Assembly (NCBI RefSeq): GCF_002285635.2
Contig: NZ_CP023049.2
Location: 62,001-126,000 of the forward strand
Reading direction: 5' to 3'
DNA from: Chryseobacterium piperi
GTDB taxonomy: Bacteria > Bacteroidota > Bacteroidia > Flavobacteriales > Weeksellaceae
Length of the DNA: 64,000 nucleotides
Part shown: piece after piece, positions 8,703-17,272 of the stretch
Position numbering within the stretch: position 1 is the first letter of the stretch
Layout of the letters: each line of letters opens with the position of its first letter
Made by a program: the position numbers and the translations under genes
The notes under the pieces: model-generated
What the model was told of the DNA's origin: nothing
The model's input: only the letters and a program-made list of their open reading frames with translations
Database searches by the model: none

Positions 8703-9608
8703 TTGAAAAAATTGAAAAAAATATTATTTATATTATGTTCTTTAATCTGTGTCAGCAGTTTTTCACAGATACTGTCTTCCCACCTGGAGAAGCAGACCAT
8801 TGCTTTAGGAGAACCTAATCATTTGATTATTAAAGTAAATAATCTCAATAATCAGCAAGTTACCTCGGCTGCTAAAAATGAATTGTTGCCTTTTCATTTT
8901 GAGGAAATAAAAGACAGCATAGGAACACAGCCCAATGTATACGAAAGAAAAATTGAATTTGCAGTTTATGAAGAAGGAAAATTTACAATTCCTGAACTTG
9001 AATTTAAGGTAGGGGACAGAGTATTGAAAACCATTCCTTATGAAATTGATGTTATTAATACGGCTCAAAAAGGAGATCAGATTAATGATATCATGAAGAA
9101 CAAAGAGATCAAGCTGGGAACTAAAGACTACTGGGAGCTTTATAAGTGGTATATTTTAGCAGGCTTGTCGCTGATTGCTCTCATTGTTGCAATCATTATG
9201 TATCTTAAATGGGGAAGAAAATCGAAAAGTTCGCCTGCTGTGGCAACCAATCATACACTAAAAGAATTGGATTCACTTAAAAAGAAAAAATATATAGAAG
9301 AAGGAAATTACCGTTCGTTCTACGTAGAATTGATTGACATTTCAAGAAAATTTATCACCAAACAATATCATTTACCGGCAGATGTACTGCTTACGGATGA
9401 TCTTGTCCACTTACTGAAGGAGAATAATACCATTTCGCTGGATAATGAAAAAGTAGTCGAAGAAGTATTTCTAAGAGGGGATTTGGTAAAGTTTGCCAAA
9501 ACATTCCCTGATCAAAAGACTATGGAAAATGACTTTGCGGATATCAGAGAATTTGTAAAAAGATCTTCTAAAGATCTGGAATTTGAAAACTTAAGAAAGG
9601 ATGTTTAA
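8703..9608 (+). CDS. BatD-like membrane protein of the Bat operon (TTG start)
   Basis: Membrane protein of 301 residues. Signal peptide at 1-21 (MKKLKKILFILCSLICVSSFS), a beta-rich periplasmic domain to about 150 (LEKQTIALGEPNHLIIKV resembles the start of BatD repeats), one transmembrane helix around 152-170, and a cytoplasmic helical tail (EEGNYRSFYVELIDISRKFI). This layout matches the short protein found between DUF58 and BatA in Bacteroidetes. The start is TTG at 8703: the ATG at 8698 runs into TGA two codons later, and no other in-frame ATG precedes the signal peptide. The stop overlaps batA by 8 bp, indicating translational coupling. Confidence 0.75.
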   Translation: MKKLKKILFILCSLICVSSFSQILSSHLEKQTIALGEPNHLIIKVNNLNNQQVTSAAKNELLPFHFEEIKDSIGTQPNVYERKIEFAVYEEGKFTIPELEFKVGDRVLKTIPYEIDVINTAQKGDQINDIMKNKEIKLGTKDYWELYKWYILAGLSLIALIVAIIMYLKWGRKSKSSPAVATNHTLKELDSLKKKKYIEEGNYRSFYVELIDISRKFITKQYHLPADVLLTDDLVHLLKENNTISLDNEKVVEEVFLRGDLVKFAKTFPDQKTMENDFADIREFVKRSSKDLEFENLRKDV

Positions 9609-10593
9609 TTTTGAATTGTATAGTCCATGGTTTTTGCTGCTTTTTCTGCTGTTTATTCCTCTTTTATTCAGGGATATAAGTAAACAGAAGAAAAAAGGTA
9701 TTAAGGTCCCGACTGTAAAGAATATGGACCCCAATAATGGAATTCTCGCAGTACTTTTTCTTTTGAAAATATCAAAATATCTGATACTTTCTGCCCTTAT
9801 CATTGCGATGGCAAGACCAAGAACTTTTACAGTTTCCCAGGACAGAGATGACACCAAGGGAATTGACATCATGCTCTCTGTAGATGTATCGCTAAGTATG
9901 CTGGCTAAAGACCTAACTCCTGACCGTTTGACTGCACTTAAAAATATTGCAATAAAATTTGTTGAAAAACGTCCTAATGACAGGGTGGGGCTTGTGACGT
10001 ATTCCGGAGAAGCCTTTACAAAAGTTCCGGTCACTTCGGACCATCAGGTAGTCATCGATGAATTAAAGAATCTGAATCCCCTGGAACTCCAGCCGGGAAC
10101 GGCAATCGGGGAAGGACTTTCTGTAGCGGTTAATCACCTGAAGAACAGCAAAGCAAAAAGTAAAATTATTATTCTGATGACAGATGGTGTTAATACCATT
10201 GAAAATGCAATGCCTACGCAGGTAGGAGCAGAGCTCGCTAAGAATAATAATATAAAAGTATATTCGATCGGGATAGGAACAAACGGTTATGCATTAATGC
10301 CTACACAAACAGATATCTTTGGTGATCTGGTGTTTACGGAAACCGAAGTTAAAATTGATGAGCCTATTTTGAGAGAAATTGCTCAGGTAACCGGCGGTAA
10401 ATATTTCAGAGCAACTTCCAATAGTAGTCTGGAGGAAGTTTATGATGAGATTAACCAACTGGAAAAATCTGACGTGAAGGTCTCTAAATTATATAATTAT
10501 GAGGAATATTTTAAAATTTTCCTTTGGATAGCCCTGGGAATGTTAGTAATGGATGCATTGTTGAGATGGGTATTTTATAAATTTTTAAGCTGA
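9601..10593 (+). CDS. batA: BatA, von Willebrand A membrane protein
   Basis: VWA-domain protein of 330 residues. Two hydrophobic segments lie at about 10-23 and 50-70, the VWA domain follows with the metal-binding MIDAS motif DVSLS at 95-99 and the downstream ILMTDGVNT strand, and a third membrane helix near 306-328 closes the protein. BatA proteins belong to the aerotolerance operon first defined in Bacteroides; mutants there show reduced oxygen tolerance, though the mechanism is unknown. It overlaps the upstream gene by 8 bp and its last base is shared with the batB start at 10593, so the genes are coupled. Confidence 0.85.
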   Translation: MFNFELYSPWFLLLFLLFIPLLFRDISKQKKKGIKVPTVKNMDPNNGILAVLFLLKISKYLILSALIIAMARPRTFTVSQDRDDTKGIDIMLSVDVSLSMLAKDLTPDRLTALKNIAIKFVEKRPNDRVGLVTYSGEAFTKVPVTSDHQVVIDELKNLNPLELQPGTAIGEGLSVAVNHLKNSKAKSKIIILMTDGVNTIENAMPTQVGAELAKNNNIKVYSIGIGTNGYALMPTQTDIFGDLVFTETEVKIDEPILREIAQVTGGKYFRATSNSSLEEVYDEINQLEKSDVKVSKLYNYEEYFKIFLWIALGMLVMDALLRWVFYKFLS

Positions 10594-11600
10594 TGAATTG
10601 GTATTTAGGAAATTATTGGTATTTATTGCTGTTGCTGCTTTTGCCGCTGCTGGCCTATCTATTGGTTCATTATCTGAAATGGAAAAATAAGAAGAAGAAT
10701 ATTTTTGCAGACAGTCAGTTTCATGAAGACTTATTTGAAAAGAAATCCGGATTTACGAAGGTTTTTCCAACCTTGTACTTATTGGGCATTTTATTTTTAA
10801 TCTTTTCAATCATTGATTTATTAAACGGATCGGAAGAAATAAAGACCAATCAAAAATTAAATAATGTGATCTTTATGCTTGATGTCTCCAATTCGATGAA
10901 TGCTGAAGATATTAATCCTAACCGTTTAAACGAAGCAAAAAATGTAATGATCAATACCATGCAGAAGATGAGAAACGATAAGATTGGTATTGTGATTTTT
11001 GCAGGTGAGGCAACTTCTATTATGCCGCTGACTACAGATTACGCTTCTGCTGAAACATATATTAATGCAATAGAGACCAACTCTATGCAGATTCAGGGAA
11101 CTGATTTTTTAAAGGCTATGCGCACGGCGGTGAACAAATTTAAAAATGTAAGCAAAGGAGCCCGGAAAGTAGTCTTGTTGAGCGATGGGGAAGATAATGA
11201 AGGAAATGATAATGCAGCGATAAAATTAGCTAATAAAGAGGGCATTATGGTTACTTCTGTAGGAATCGGCTCCGATGAAGGAGCACCTGTACCAGAGTAT
11301 GTTTTCGGACAATTAATGGGGTATAAAGCTGACCGAAATGGAGAGACTGTAATTTCTAAAAGACAGACAGCAGCTTTAAAAAAGATGGCGGAATCAACAG
11401 GCGGAAACTATATTGATGGAAATAATGTTAATGAGGCACCGGATCGGATTATTGATGCTCTGAACAGAAAAATGTCTTCTTCAGAAACATTGGTGAAATC
11501 TCAGAATGCGAATCATTATTATCAGTATTTTCTGGCCGTTTCTTTATTCTTTTTCTTTTTAATTTACATTTTCAATCCAAAGAGAGATTTCAATGTGTAG
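10593..11600 (+). CDS. batB: BatB, von Willebrand A membrane protein
   Basis: Second VWA protein of the operon, 335 residues, built like BatA: hydrophobic helices at about 8-27 and 58-77, the MIDAS motif DVSNS at 97-101, LLSDGEDNEG as the second metal loop, and a C-terminal membrane helix (YFLAVSLFFFFLIYIF). The C-terminal half contains SVGIGSDEGAPVP, typical of BatA/BatB. Start and stop coordinates interlock with batA. About 100 bp follow before batC, including TTTAAC-rich sequence that may hold a secondary promoter. Confidence 0.85.
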   Translation: MNWYLGNYWYLLLLLLLPLLAYLLVHYLKWKNKKKNIFADSQFHEDLFEKKSGFTKVFPTLYLLGILFLIFSIIDLLNGSEEIKTNQKLNNVIFMLDVSNSMNAEDINPNRLNEAKNVMINTMQKMRNDKIGIVIFAGEATSIMPLTTDYASAETYINAIETNSMQIQGTDFLKAMRTAVNKFKNVSKGARKVVLLSDGEDNEGNDNAAIKLANKEGIMVTSVGIGSDEGAPVPEYVFGQLMGYKADRNGETVISKRQTAALKKMAESTGGNYIDGNNVNEAPDRIIDALNRKMSSSETLVKSQNANHYYQYFLAVSLFFFFLIYIFNPKRDFNV

Positions 11601-11700
11601 TATTATCCAATTTTCTTTGTATTTTTAAGGGAATACTTTAACCCAACTTTAACAAATAAAGGCCTGTTTATTAACATATAAAGGAATAATTTTGCACATA

Positions 11701-12447
11701 ATGAATACTAAAATCATTTTTTTATCGTTTATAATTGCTTTTCTAGCGTCAGATTTCTTGTTTGCTCAAGAAAACTATAGGACTTTGGTGTATGAGGGTA
11801 ATCAAAAATTCAATGGTAAAAACTATGATGGAGCATCTTCTAAATACATGGAAGCTATTAAATCCAATGAAAAAGATTTTACGGCACATTACAATCTAGG
11901 CAATGCTTTGTATAAAAATAAAAAATATGAAGAGGCCAAGGTTGAGTTTGAAAAAGCACAACAGCTTTCTCAGACGCTTCCTGATAAAGCAGCAGCTCTT
12001 TATAATTTAGGGAATACTTATATGCAGATGAATCAGCCGGATAAGGCTGCAGATTATTATAAGCAATCCTTAAAACAGGATCCTTATAACGAAGCAATCA
12101 GAAAGAACTATGAGATTGCCAAGCTCAAGGAAAAAGAAAATCAACAAAAGAAAAACCAAAAGAATAACTCAGGCAAAGGAGGCGGTGGTAAAGACCAACA
12201 ACAAAATGATGATCAAAAAGGTAATCCTAAAGATCAAAAACAAGATCAGGGAAAAGGTCAGCAAAATCAAGGTGAAAGTCAACAGGGTAATGACCCTAAC
12301 CAGAACCAAAACAACGAGGGCAAAATACCCAAAGATCTTGAAAACGCAATATTAGATAAAGTAAGCGATAAAGAAAAAGAAACCGCCAGAAGAATTTTAA
12401 ATAAAAATTCTTATTCGATGCCTGAAAGCAACGAGAAAGATTGGTGA
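11701..12447 (+). CDS. batC: BatC, TPR-repeat periplasmic protein
   Basis: Exported TPR protein of 248 residues. Signal peptide at 1-22 (MNTKIIFLSFIIAFLASDFL), then at least three tetratricopeptide repeats (YNLGNALYKNKKYEEAKVEFEKA; YNLGNTYMQMNQPDKAADYYKQS), then a very hydrophilic Lys/Gln/Asn-rich stretch of about 75 residues, and a conserved helical tail ending SMPESNEKDW. I chose ATG at 11701; a TTG nine bases upstream is also in frame but adds nothing useful. An AAGGA lies 16 bases ahead. The TPR part probably mediates contacts among Bat proteins. The stop overlaps the batD ATG by one base. Confidence 0.8.
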   Translation: MNTKIIFLSFIIAFLASDFLFAQENYRTLVYEGNQKFNGKNYDGASSKYMEAIKSNEKDFTAHYNLGNALYKNKKYEEAKVEFEKAQQLSQTLPDKAAALYNLGNTYMQMNQPDKAADYYKQSLKQDPYNEAIRKNYEIAKLKEKENQQKKNQKNNSGKGGGGKDQQQNDDQKGNPKDQKQDQGKGQQNQGESQQGNDPNQNQNNEGKIPKDLENAILDKVSDKEKETARRILNKNSYSMPESNEKDW

Positions 12448-14180
12448 TGCAGCAAAAACTGATTTACATACTAGTTATTCTTACGTCCGTAATTTCTTAC
12501 GGACAAGTAAACATTTCTGTAACTCCGGATAAAACGGATTACAACAGTAAGGATATTGTAAATCTTACCATTGTTCTTGAATTGAATGGTAGTGAATATA
12601 ATCAGCAGACCCCACTTCGTTTACCCGATCTGTCAAAGTTTACCATGGTTGGTAGCGGATCTGTTAGCAGTGGTTATATGGATCCCGAAACCAACACAGT
12701 AATCACTCAATACGTTACCCGGGTAGCTCTTGAGCCTAAGCAAAAAGGGAAAGTGAGAATAGGCTCTGTTTTGGTTACGATTAATAACAAAATTTACAAA
12801 ACCGAACCCTTTGAAATCTTTGTAAGAGAGGGTGACAAAAGATCTGTTGCCAGCGCTTCGAATGATGTTTATCTGAATATGGAAATTGATGATAAGGAGG
12901 TGTATCAGGATCAGCCTACCATTGCTGTTTTAAAGGTATATTCTAAAAATATTGATAATTTCAGAAAAGTAAAAAACATTCGTCTTCCGAATCAGGATAA
13001 TCTCAATGTTCATCCGATCAATTTTAAAAGATCTGAAATTGACCCTTCAGGATATGGGAATATGGCATCTCAGATTTTAGCCATGTTTCTTGTATTTCCT
13101 AATGAAGCTGGCTATGTTGAGGTACCTTCTGTCTCAGCTTCCGTAAATACTTATGCTAACAAGAATAAAATTCTATCCAATAAAGTCAAACTGAATGTCA
13201 AAAAGCTTCCCGAAGGCTCTCCTGAATACTTTACCAATGCAGTAGGGAATTTCAATGTAAGTGTATACAATGCATCGAAAGACAAAATTGAGGCTAAAAA
13301 GCCGATGAATGTGGTTGTAAAAATTTCCGGTGAGGGAAATCTGACGGATATGAATCTGCCGAAAATTGTCGAATCTCCGGATTATGAAGTGTTCGCACCT
13401 AAAATTACTTCTAAAGTAGTTCCCGGATTATCGGGAATAAAAGGAGAGATACTGGCGAATTATGTTGTCATTCCAAGAAAAGCAGGTCCTATTTCGATTA
13501 AAACAGAGCAATTTGCCTTCTTTAATCCGAATAGTAAAGAATATGTTGATCTGGGGCAGAAAATACTGGCTTTGAATGCTTTTTCCCACGAGCAGATTCT
13601 GGAATCACGTTCTACGGTTGAAAAAGTAAATGAGTATACCAACAGTCTGCTTGAAACGGTCAATACTCCGGTATTAAAAACAACAACATTTAAGGTTAAA
13701 GAAAAAAGTAAGTTTCACTGGAATATTCTTTTGACCAATATTGCCATTCTTTTAGCACTGTTAATAGGCTATATTTCATTTAAGACTTGGCAAAAAAAGC
13801 GTAAATTAATTAAAGAAACCGTACCTGTAAAACCTTTGGGTTCCGTTGCTGAAACAGAAAAGGAAATAAGAGAAAGGCTGAAAACTGATGTGAATGATTA
13901 TTTCAGCTATTTAGAAAATCTTAAGGACAGCGGAGATTATAAAAAGTTCTTTGAAACGGTAGATGAACTGGATACTGAAGTGAGAAAAGAGTATTTCCAA
14001 GGCTCTTCAAAGGATTTTGGGAAATTTTTAGAAAGTTATAAAGGAATTGCTGTTGCTGAGGAATATAGAACTCTTTCCCAAAAGATCCAGATAGAAAAGT
14101 ATTCACCTGTGAAATCTTCAGAAGGAATAGATGAACTTTTAGTGGCTGTTGTTAATTTGTATTCTAAGATTAGCAAATAG
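12447..14180 (+). CDS. batD: BatD, aerotolerance membrane protein
   Basis: Large membrane-anchored protein of 577 residues. Signal peptide at 1-20 (MQQKLIYILVILTSVISYGQ), followed by a long periplasmic beta-sandwich region of the BatD/oxygen tolerance type: an opening repeat with NISVTPDKTDYNSKDIVNLTI and internal KPMNVVVKISGEGNLTD. One transmembrane helix sits near 425-445 (WNILLTNIAILLALLIGYI), with a cytoplasmic helical tail. The start is ATG at 12447, overlapping the batC stop as TGATG; upstream in-frame TTG and GTG codons exist but the overlap favours ATG. It closes the Bat run; 43 bp and a separate promoter box precede marC. Confidence 0.82.
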   Translation: MQQKLIYILVILTSVISYGQVNISVTPDKTDYNSKDIVNLTIVLELNGSEYNQQTPLRLPDLSKFTMVGSGSVSSGYMDPETNTVITQYVTRVALEPKQKGKVRIGSVLVTINNKIYKTEPFEIFVREGDKRSVASASNDVYLNMEIDDKEVYQDQPTIAVLKVYSKNIDNFRKVKNIRLPNQDNLNVHPINFKRSEIDPSGYGNMASQILAMFLVFPNEAGYVEVPSVSASVNTYANKNKILSNKVKLNVKKLPEGSPEYFTNAVGNFNVSVYNASKDKIEAKKPMNVVVKISGEGNLTDMNLPKIVESPDYEVFAPKITSKVVPGLSGIKGEILANYVVIPRKAGPISIKTEQFAFFNPNSKEYVDLGQKILALNAFSHEQILESRSTVEKVNEYTNSLLETVNTPVLKTTTFKVKEKSKFHWNILLTNIAILLALLIGYISFKTWQKKRKLIKETVPVKPLGSVAETEKEIRERLKTDVNDYFSYLENLKDSGDYKKFFETVDELDTEVRKEYFQGSSKDFGKFLESYKGIAVAEEYRTLSQKIQIEKYSPVKSSEGIDELLVAVVNLYSKISK

Positions 14181-14194
14181 TCAGTTATTTTTCA

Positions 14195-14202
14195 TATTTT
14201 TG
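14195..14202 (+). promoter_or_regulatory. Promoter -7 box ahead of marC
   Basis: TATTTTTG matches the Bacteroidetes -7 consensus TAnnTTTG and lies 21 bases before the marC ATG. No clear TTTG -33 box is seen at the expected distance, so strength is uncertain. Confidence 0.45.
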
Positions 14203-14223
14203 CGAAATTTTTAATTACAAAGG

Positions 14224-14826
14224 ATGGAAATTTTTGATCATTTTTCTTTTAAAGAAGTCATTACCTGCTTTATGGTTCTTTTTGCCGTAATCGATATTAT
14301 TGGCTCTATTCCTATTGTTGTAGGTTTACAGCAGAAATTTGGGCAAATAGAGGCCGGGAGAGCGTCAATAACCGCAGGGTTAATTATGATTGTTTTCCTA
14401 TTCGTAGGAAATAAAATTCTAAAGTTTATCGGAGTAGATGTTAACTCTTTCGCCATTGCTGGTGCATTTGTTATTTTTGTGATTGCTCTGGAAATGATTT
14501 TAGGCATTGAAATTAATAAAACGACCGAAGCTAAATCTGCCTCCATCGTTCCTATTGCTTTTCCACTGGTTGCAGGAGCAGGAACTTTGACTACAACATT
14601 ATCGCTGAGAGCTGAATTTCATGATATTAATATCATTTGTGGAATTATACTCAATACAATTTTCGTATATTTGGTGCTGAAATCAGCGAAATGGCTGGAG
14701 AAGAAAATGGGCGAGGCTACATTGGCTATTTTGCAAAAAGTTTTCGGAATTATCCTTTTAGCGATTTCTATTAAATTATTTACAGCAAACTTTGCCCAAT
14801 TGGTGCAAAACTATATTAATTTTTAA
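14224..14826 (+). CDS. MarC-family integral membrane protein
   Basis: Polytopic inner-membrane protein of 200 residues with about six hydrophobic helices, a normal length for MarC/UPF0056. Family landmarks include the first helix with VLFAVIDIIGSIPIVVGL and the later IVPIAFPLVAGAGTLTT. MarC was once linked to multiple antibiotic resistance in Escherichia coli, a link later withdrawn, so its function is open. It has its own promoter box and is followed 5 bp later by a small membrane protein gene, likely cotranscribed. Confidence 0.85.
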   Translation: MEIFDHFSFKEVITCFMVLFAVIDIIGSIPIVVGLQQKFGQIEAGRASITAGLIMIVFLFVGNKILKFIGVDVNSFAIAGAFVIFVIALEMILGIEINKTTEAKSASIVPIAFPLVAGAGTLTTTLSLRAEFHDINIICGIILNTIFVYLVLKSAKWLEKKMGEATLAILQKVFGIILLAISIKLFTANFAQLVQNYINF

Positions 14827-14831
14827 GTATC

Positions 14832-15026
14832 ATGCAGAAGTTTTATAAAGTATTTTTAGTACTATTTATCGTTTTCATCGCAATTAACCTTTATGCTCTA
14901 GACTGGCAGTCAGAAGTTTTATCTGAAGATAACCTGAAGTTTGTTTTTTCAATCGCTTCAGCGGTAATCGGATTGATTCTTCTTTTTGTTCTGAATACAT
15001 GGAGTAAGATCGGAGTAAAGAGATAA
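14832..15026 (+). CDS. Small two-helix membrane protein
   Basis: Protein of 64 residues with two predicted membrane helices, at about 7-24 (VFLVLFIVFIAINLYAL) and 39-57 (FSIASAVIGLILLFVLNT), and a basic end. I do not recognise a family. It begins 5 bp after marC, and a strong terminator follows its stop, so the pair forms a short transcription unit. Confidence 0.7.
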   Translation: MQKFYKVFLVLFIVFIAINLYALDWQSEVLSEDNLKFVFSIASAVIGLILLFVLNTWSKIGVKR

Positions 15027-15048
15027 TCTTTAATATTTATAGAAATTA

Positions 15049-15085
15049 AAAATCCTCACTGTATTCAGATGAGGATTTTCTTTTA
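15049..15085 (+). terminator. Terminator after marC unit
   Basis: A ten-base stem AAAATCCTCA / TGAGGATTTT with an 11-base loop, followed by CTTTT. It lies 23 bases after the small membrane gene. Confidence 0.75.
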
Positions 15086-15108
15086 TGACTATTGAGGACT
15101 TGTGCTTT

Positions 15109-15167
15109 GAGATCCCTGAAAGACAAGTCTATCCGTAAAGTAAACTTTGTCATTCAGGAGGGATCTC
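15109..15167. repeat. Imperfect palindromic element of the AATGACA type
   Basis: Left arm GAGATCCCTGAAAGACAAG (15109-15127) faces right arm CTTTGTCATTCAGGAGGGAT plus CTC (15145-15167), making an imperfect inverted repeat around an 18-base centre. Read on the minus strand the right arm gives a short palindrome followed by AATGACAAAG, the same design as the repeats at 35.6 and 40.0 kb. I infer a dispersed non-coding repeat family. Confidence 0.5.
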
Positions 15168-15192
15168 GCCCTTATTATTTAAAAATTTAAAA

Positions 15193-15251
15193 AAGCCCCT
15201 ATCCAGAAGATTTGTTATGAAAAGATATTTGAAGAGATAGGATAGGGGCTT
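15193..15251 (-). terminator. Long-loop terminator downstream of the 41-residue ORF
   Basis: A perfect twelve-base stem AAGCCCCTATCC / GGATAGGGGCTT with a 35-base loop. On the minus strand it is followed by TTTTAAATTTTT, placing a terminator just after the small ORF that ends at 15257. Confidence 0.65.
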
Positions 15252-15256
15252 AAAGA

Positions 15257-15382
15257 TTAAGCTTCCCTATTAATAAAAGTAAAGATTGGTTTTATAATTG
15301 TGGGAGCATATTTTACTGCAACGACAGCCAATATTGCAACTAATAGGAAAATCATCATTTTTTTCTTCTTGTTTAACATCAT
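15257..15382 (-). CDS. Small membrane peptide, 41 residues
   Basis: Short ORF starting MMLNKKKKMMIFLLVAIL and ending FTFINREA. A positively charged N-terminus (four Lys) precedes one hydrophobic helix at about residues 10-23, then KYAPTIIKPIFTFINREA. This is the form of a single-pass membrane peptide or a small lysis/toxin-like peptide. A convincing minus-strand terminator lies directly downstream, which supports it being a real gene. Three other Met codons allow later starts. No family recognised. Confidence 0.5.
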   Translation of the reverse strand: MMLNKKKKMMIFLLVAILAVVAVKYAPTIIKPIFTFINREA

Positions 15383-15876
15383 TTGTTGTTTTTAATGGGT
15401 TAAGATTTAAAATATATTGTGTTTTTTATTAATAAAGTCTTTTTTACTCATTATCATTTTTATCTTAGCATAGGTCATGAAATTACTTATGACAACAAGA
15501 CCTCACTATTACACTGACTTAATGAATATGTTAATCATTCGTCGTGAATAGTTCGCCGCTATAATTTTCAGTGAAATTTTTAGAAGTAAGGAAAAATAGG
15601 CTTTCAGGACCTTGTATACCCGTAGCTATCTTCCTATGATAATAGGTAGTGTTTTTCATCCATTTGGTTTTGTGCAAAATTATAAAAAAAATATAAGATA
15701 AACAACTGATCTGTTGAGAATCAATTGTTTGTATTTTTAATCTAGAGTAGATGATATAATGATTGATTTTCAATAAAATCATTAACTATCTAATGATTTT
15801 TAAGATTATCTAGTGAATTTTTAAATTTATTTGACTTATCAGAAATAATTATAATAAAAAAAACTTAATTTTTTTT

Positions 15877-16059
15877 TCAGAATGGTTGCTGGATTTTTTG
15901 TACTGAGGTGTATGTGGTGTCCGCGGGAAAGGTATCCTTTTGATGTTCTTCTGGATTAGGAACTAATTCTTGGCTTTCATTATATTTTTTGGAAGAAACA
16001 TCCTTACAGGCTACAAAAAGAAAGAAGCTTATTAAAATTTAAAAAGGAATTTTCATCAT
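15877..16059 (-). pseudogene. Small lipoprotein gene broken by a stop codon
   Basis: Reads MMKIPF, then TAA at codon 7, then ILISFFLFVACKDVSSKKY and on to VQKIQQPF with a TGA at 15877. Without the TAA this is a 60-residue lipoprotein with a proper lipobox (LFVAC) and a polar Pro/Glu/Thr-rich mature part. The single in-frame stop sits in the signal peptide. Either the gene was recently inactivated or the base call is wrong; a non-ATG start after the stop is a weaker alternative. Confidence 0.5.
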
Positions 16060-16133
16060 GATCATATTCAGGCTAATGAAAGGAATTAGTCAAGAATTAT
16101 AGCATGCAGAAAATAATGGGAATCCAGTATGAT

Positions 16134-17111
16134 TTAAGAATAAATGAGATTTTTTAAAACAGCCTCAGACTTCAATTCCGTTTCCTGCCATTCTTTCTCA
16201 GGATTACTTTGTGCTGTAATGCCACCACCAACAAATAGATGAACAGAGTCCTGATAAAGCTTTGCACAGCGTAAATTAACGAAATACTGAACTGTATCTT
16301 TGATTTCAACTTTTATATAGCCTGCATAAAGCTCACGGGGAAATTTTTCAAATTTTTCAATATTTTCTCTGCAAAAATCTTTGGGAATACCACAAACAGC
16401 CGGTGTAGGATGCAGCTCACGTATAAGCTGATCTACGATCTCTTCTGTATTGAGCTTTAGTTTAAAATCTGTTCGGAGGTGTTTAATATTTCCCGAAATA
16501 TGCTCACTAGTAGGGGATTCTTCGATTTCATCAGCAGGCGCATATTTTTTTAGAATATCCCGGATGTATTTAGAAACAGGCTTTTGTTCTTCAATTTCTT
16601 TTTCAGACCAGCTTTCAGAAACCGGAAGAGTACCCGCTAGGCTCATGGTTTCAAATTCATGAGTGATGGTACTGAATTTTCCTAAAACCTCTGAAAAAGC
16701 ACCCATCCATGAGTTTCCTTCATGAATGAAAATATACCTGAAAGCATTAGGGTAGGCAGAGCAAAGGTTTTTAAAACTTTCTTTTAAATCAATAGTATTA
16801 AATCCTTCAATGATCTTTCTTCTGGAAAGTACCAGTTTGGGAAGTTGATTATTTTTAATAACTGCAATTACTTTGTTGAGTTTTTGGATATACTCATCTT
16901 TAGTTTCAGCAATGACAGCATCTGCTTGTTTGGGTAAAGACTGATACGGAATTCTTATTTTTTCAAAATCTTCTGGCTTAACTTCTATAATATCTCCTTT
17001 GAAATTCAATTGTTCAGAATTATCGAAAGCGTAAAAAGTGACGGAATTTTTAGATAGGTCTTCGTTGATTGTATACAGTTTTTCGTCAAAAGGAAGTTTG
17101 AAATAAATCAT
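16134..17111 (-). CDS. menF: Isochorismate synthase (chorismate-binding enzyme)
   Basis: Chorismate-utilising enzyme of 325 residues, probably converting chorismate to isochorismate for menaquinone. Family landmarks: LPKLVLSRRKI near 94-104, the active-site region TMSLAGTLPVS near 155-165, SEHISGNIKHLRTDF near 203-217, LHPTPAVCG near 234-242 and YFVNLRCAKLY then FVGGGITAQSNPEKEW at the end. It is shorter than many MenF proteins because the N-terminal domain is reduced. It lies downstream of a MenI-like thioesterase on the same strand, which supports a menaquinone role over a siderophore (EntC) role. Confidence 0.82.
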   Translation of the reverse strand: MIYFKLPFDEKLYTINEDLSKNSVTFYAFDNSEQLNFKGDIIEVKPEDFEKIRIPYQSLPKQADAVIAETKDEYIQKLNKVIAVIKNNQLPKLVLSRRKIIEGFNTIDLKESFKNLCSAYPNAFRYIFIHEGNSWMGAFSEVLGKFSTITHEFETMSLAGTLPVSESWSEKEIEEQKPVSKYIRDILKKYAPADEIEESPTSEHISGNIKHLRTDFKLKLNTEEIVDQLIRELHPTPAVCGIPKDFCRENIEKFEKFPRELYAGYIKVEIKDTVQYFVNLRCAKLYQDSVHLFVGGGITAQSNPEKEWQETELKSEAVLKNLIYS

Positions 17112-17272
17112 GAGTCTGCTATTAAATAGTCTTAGCCTGTTTTCTTACTGCAAAGGTATTATTAGTCTTAATGATGTCAAAATCAAATAAGGCTTTTTTT
17201 GTATTAATGTGGGATAAGGACATTAAAAAGGCCCAAAAATTGAGCCTGTATATATTTATTCTGTAAGATAGC

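Noticed and set aside
12110..12355. 81-codon Lys/Thr-rich ORF inside batC
   Set aside because: Out-of-frame reading of the Lys/Gln/Asn-rich low-complexity region of BatC.
15531..15782. 83-codon minus-strand ORF in the gene-poor 15-16 kb stretch
   Set aside because: No signal, domain or promoter; composition follows AT content. A shorter part starting MKNTTYYHRKIA could be a remnant, but nothing supports it.
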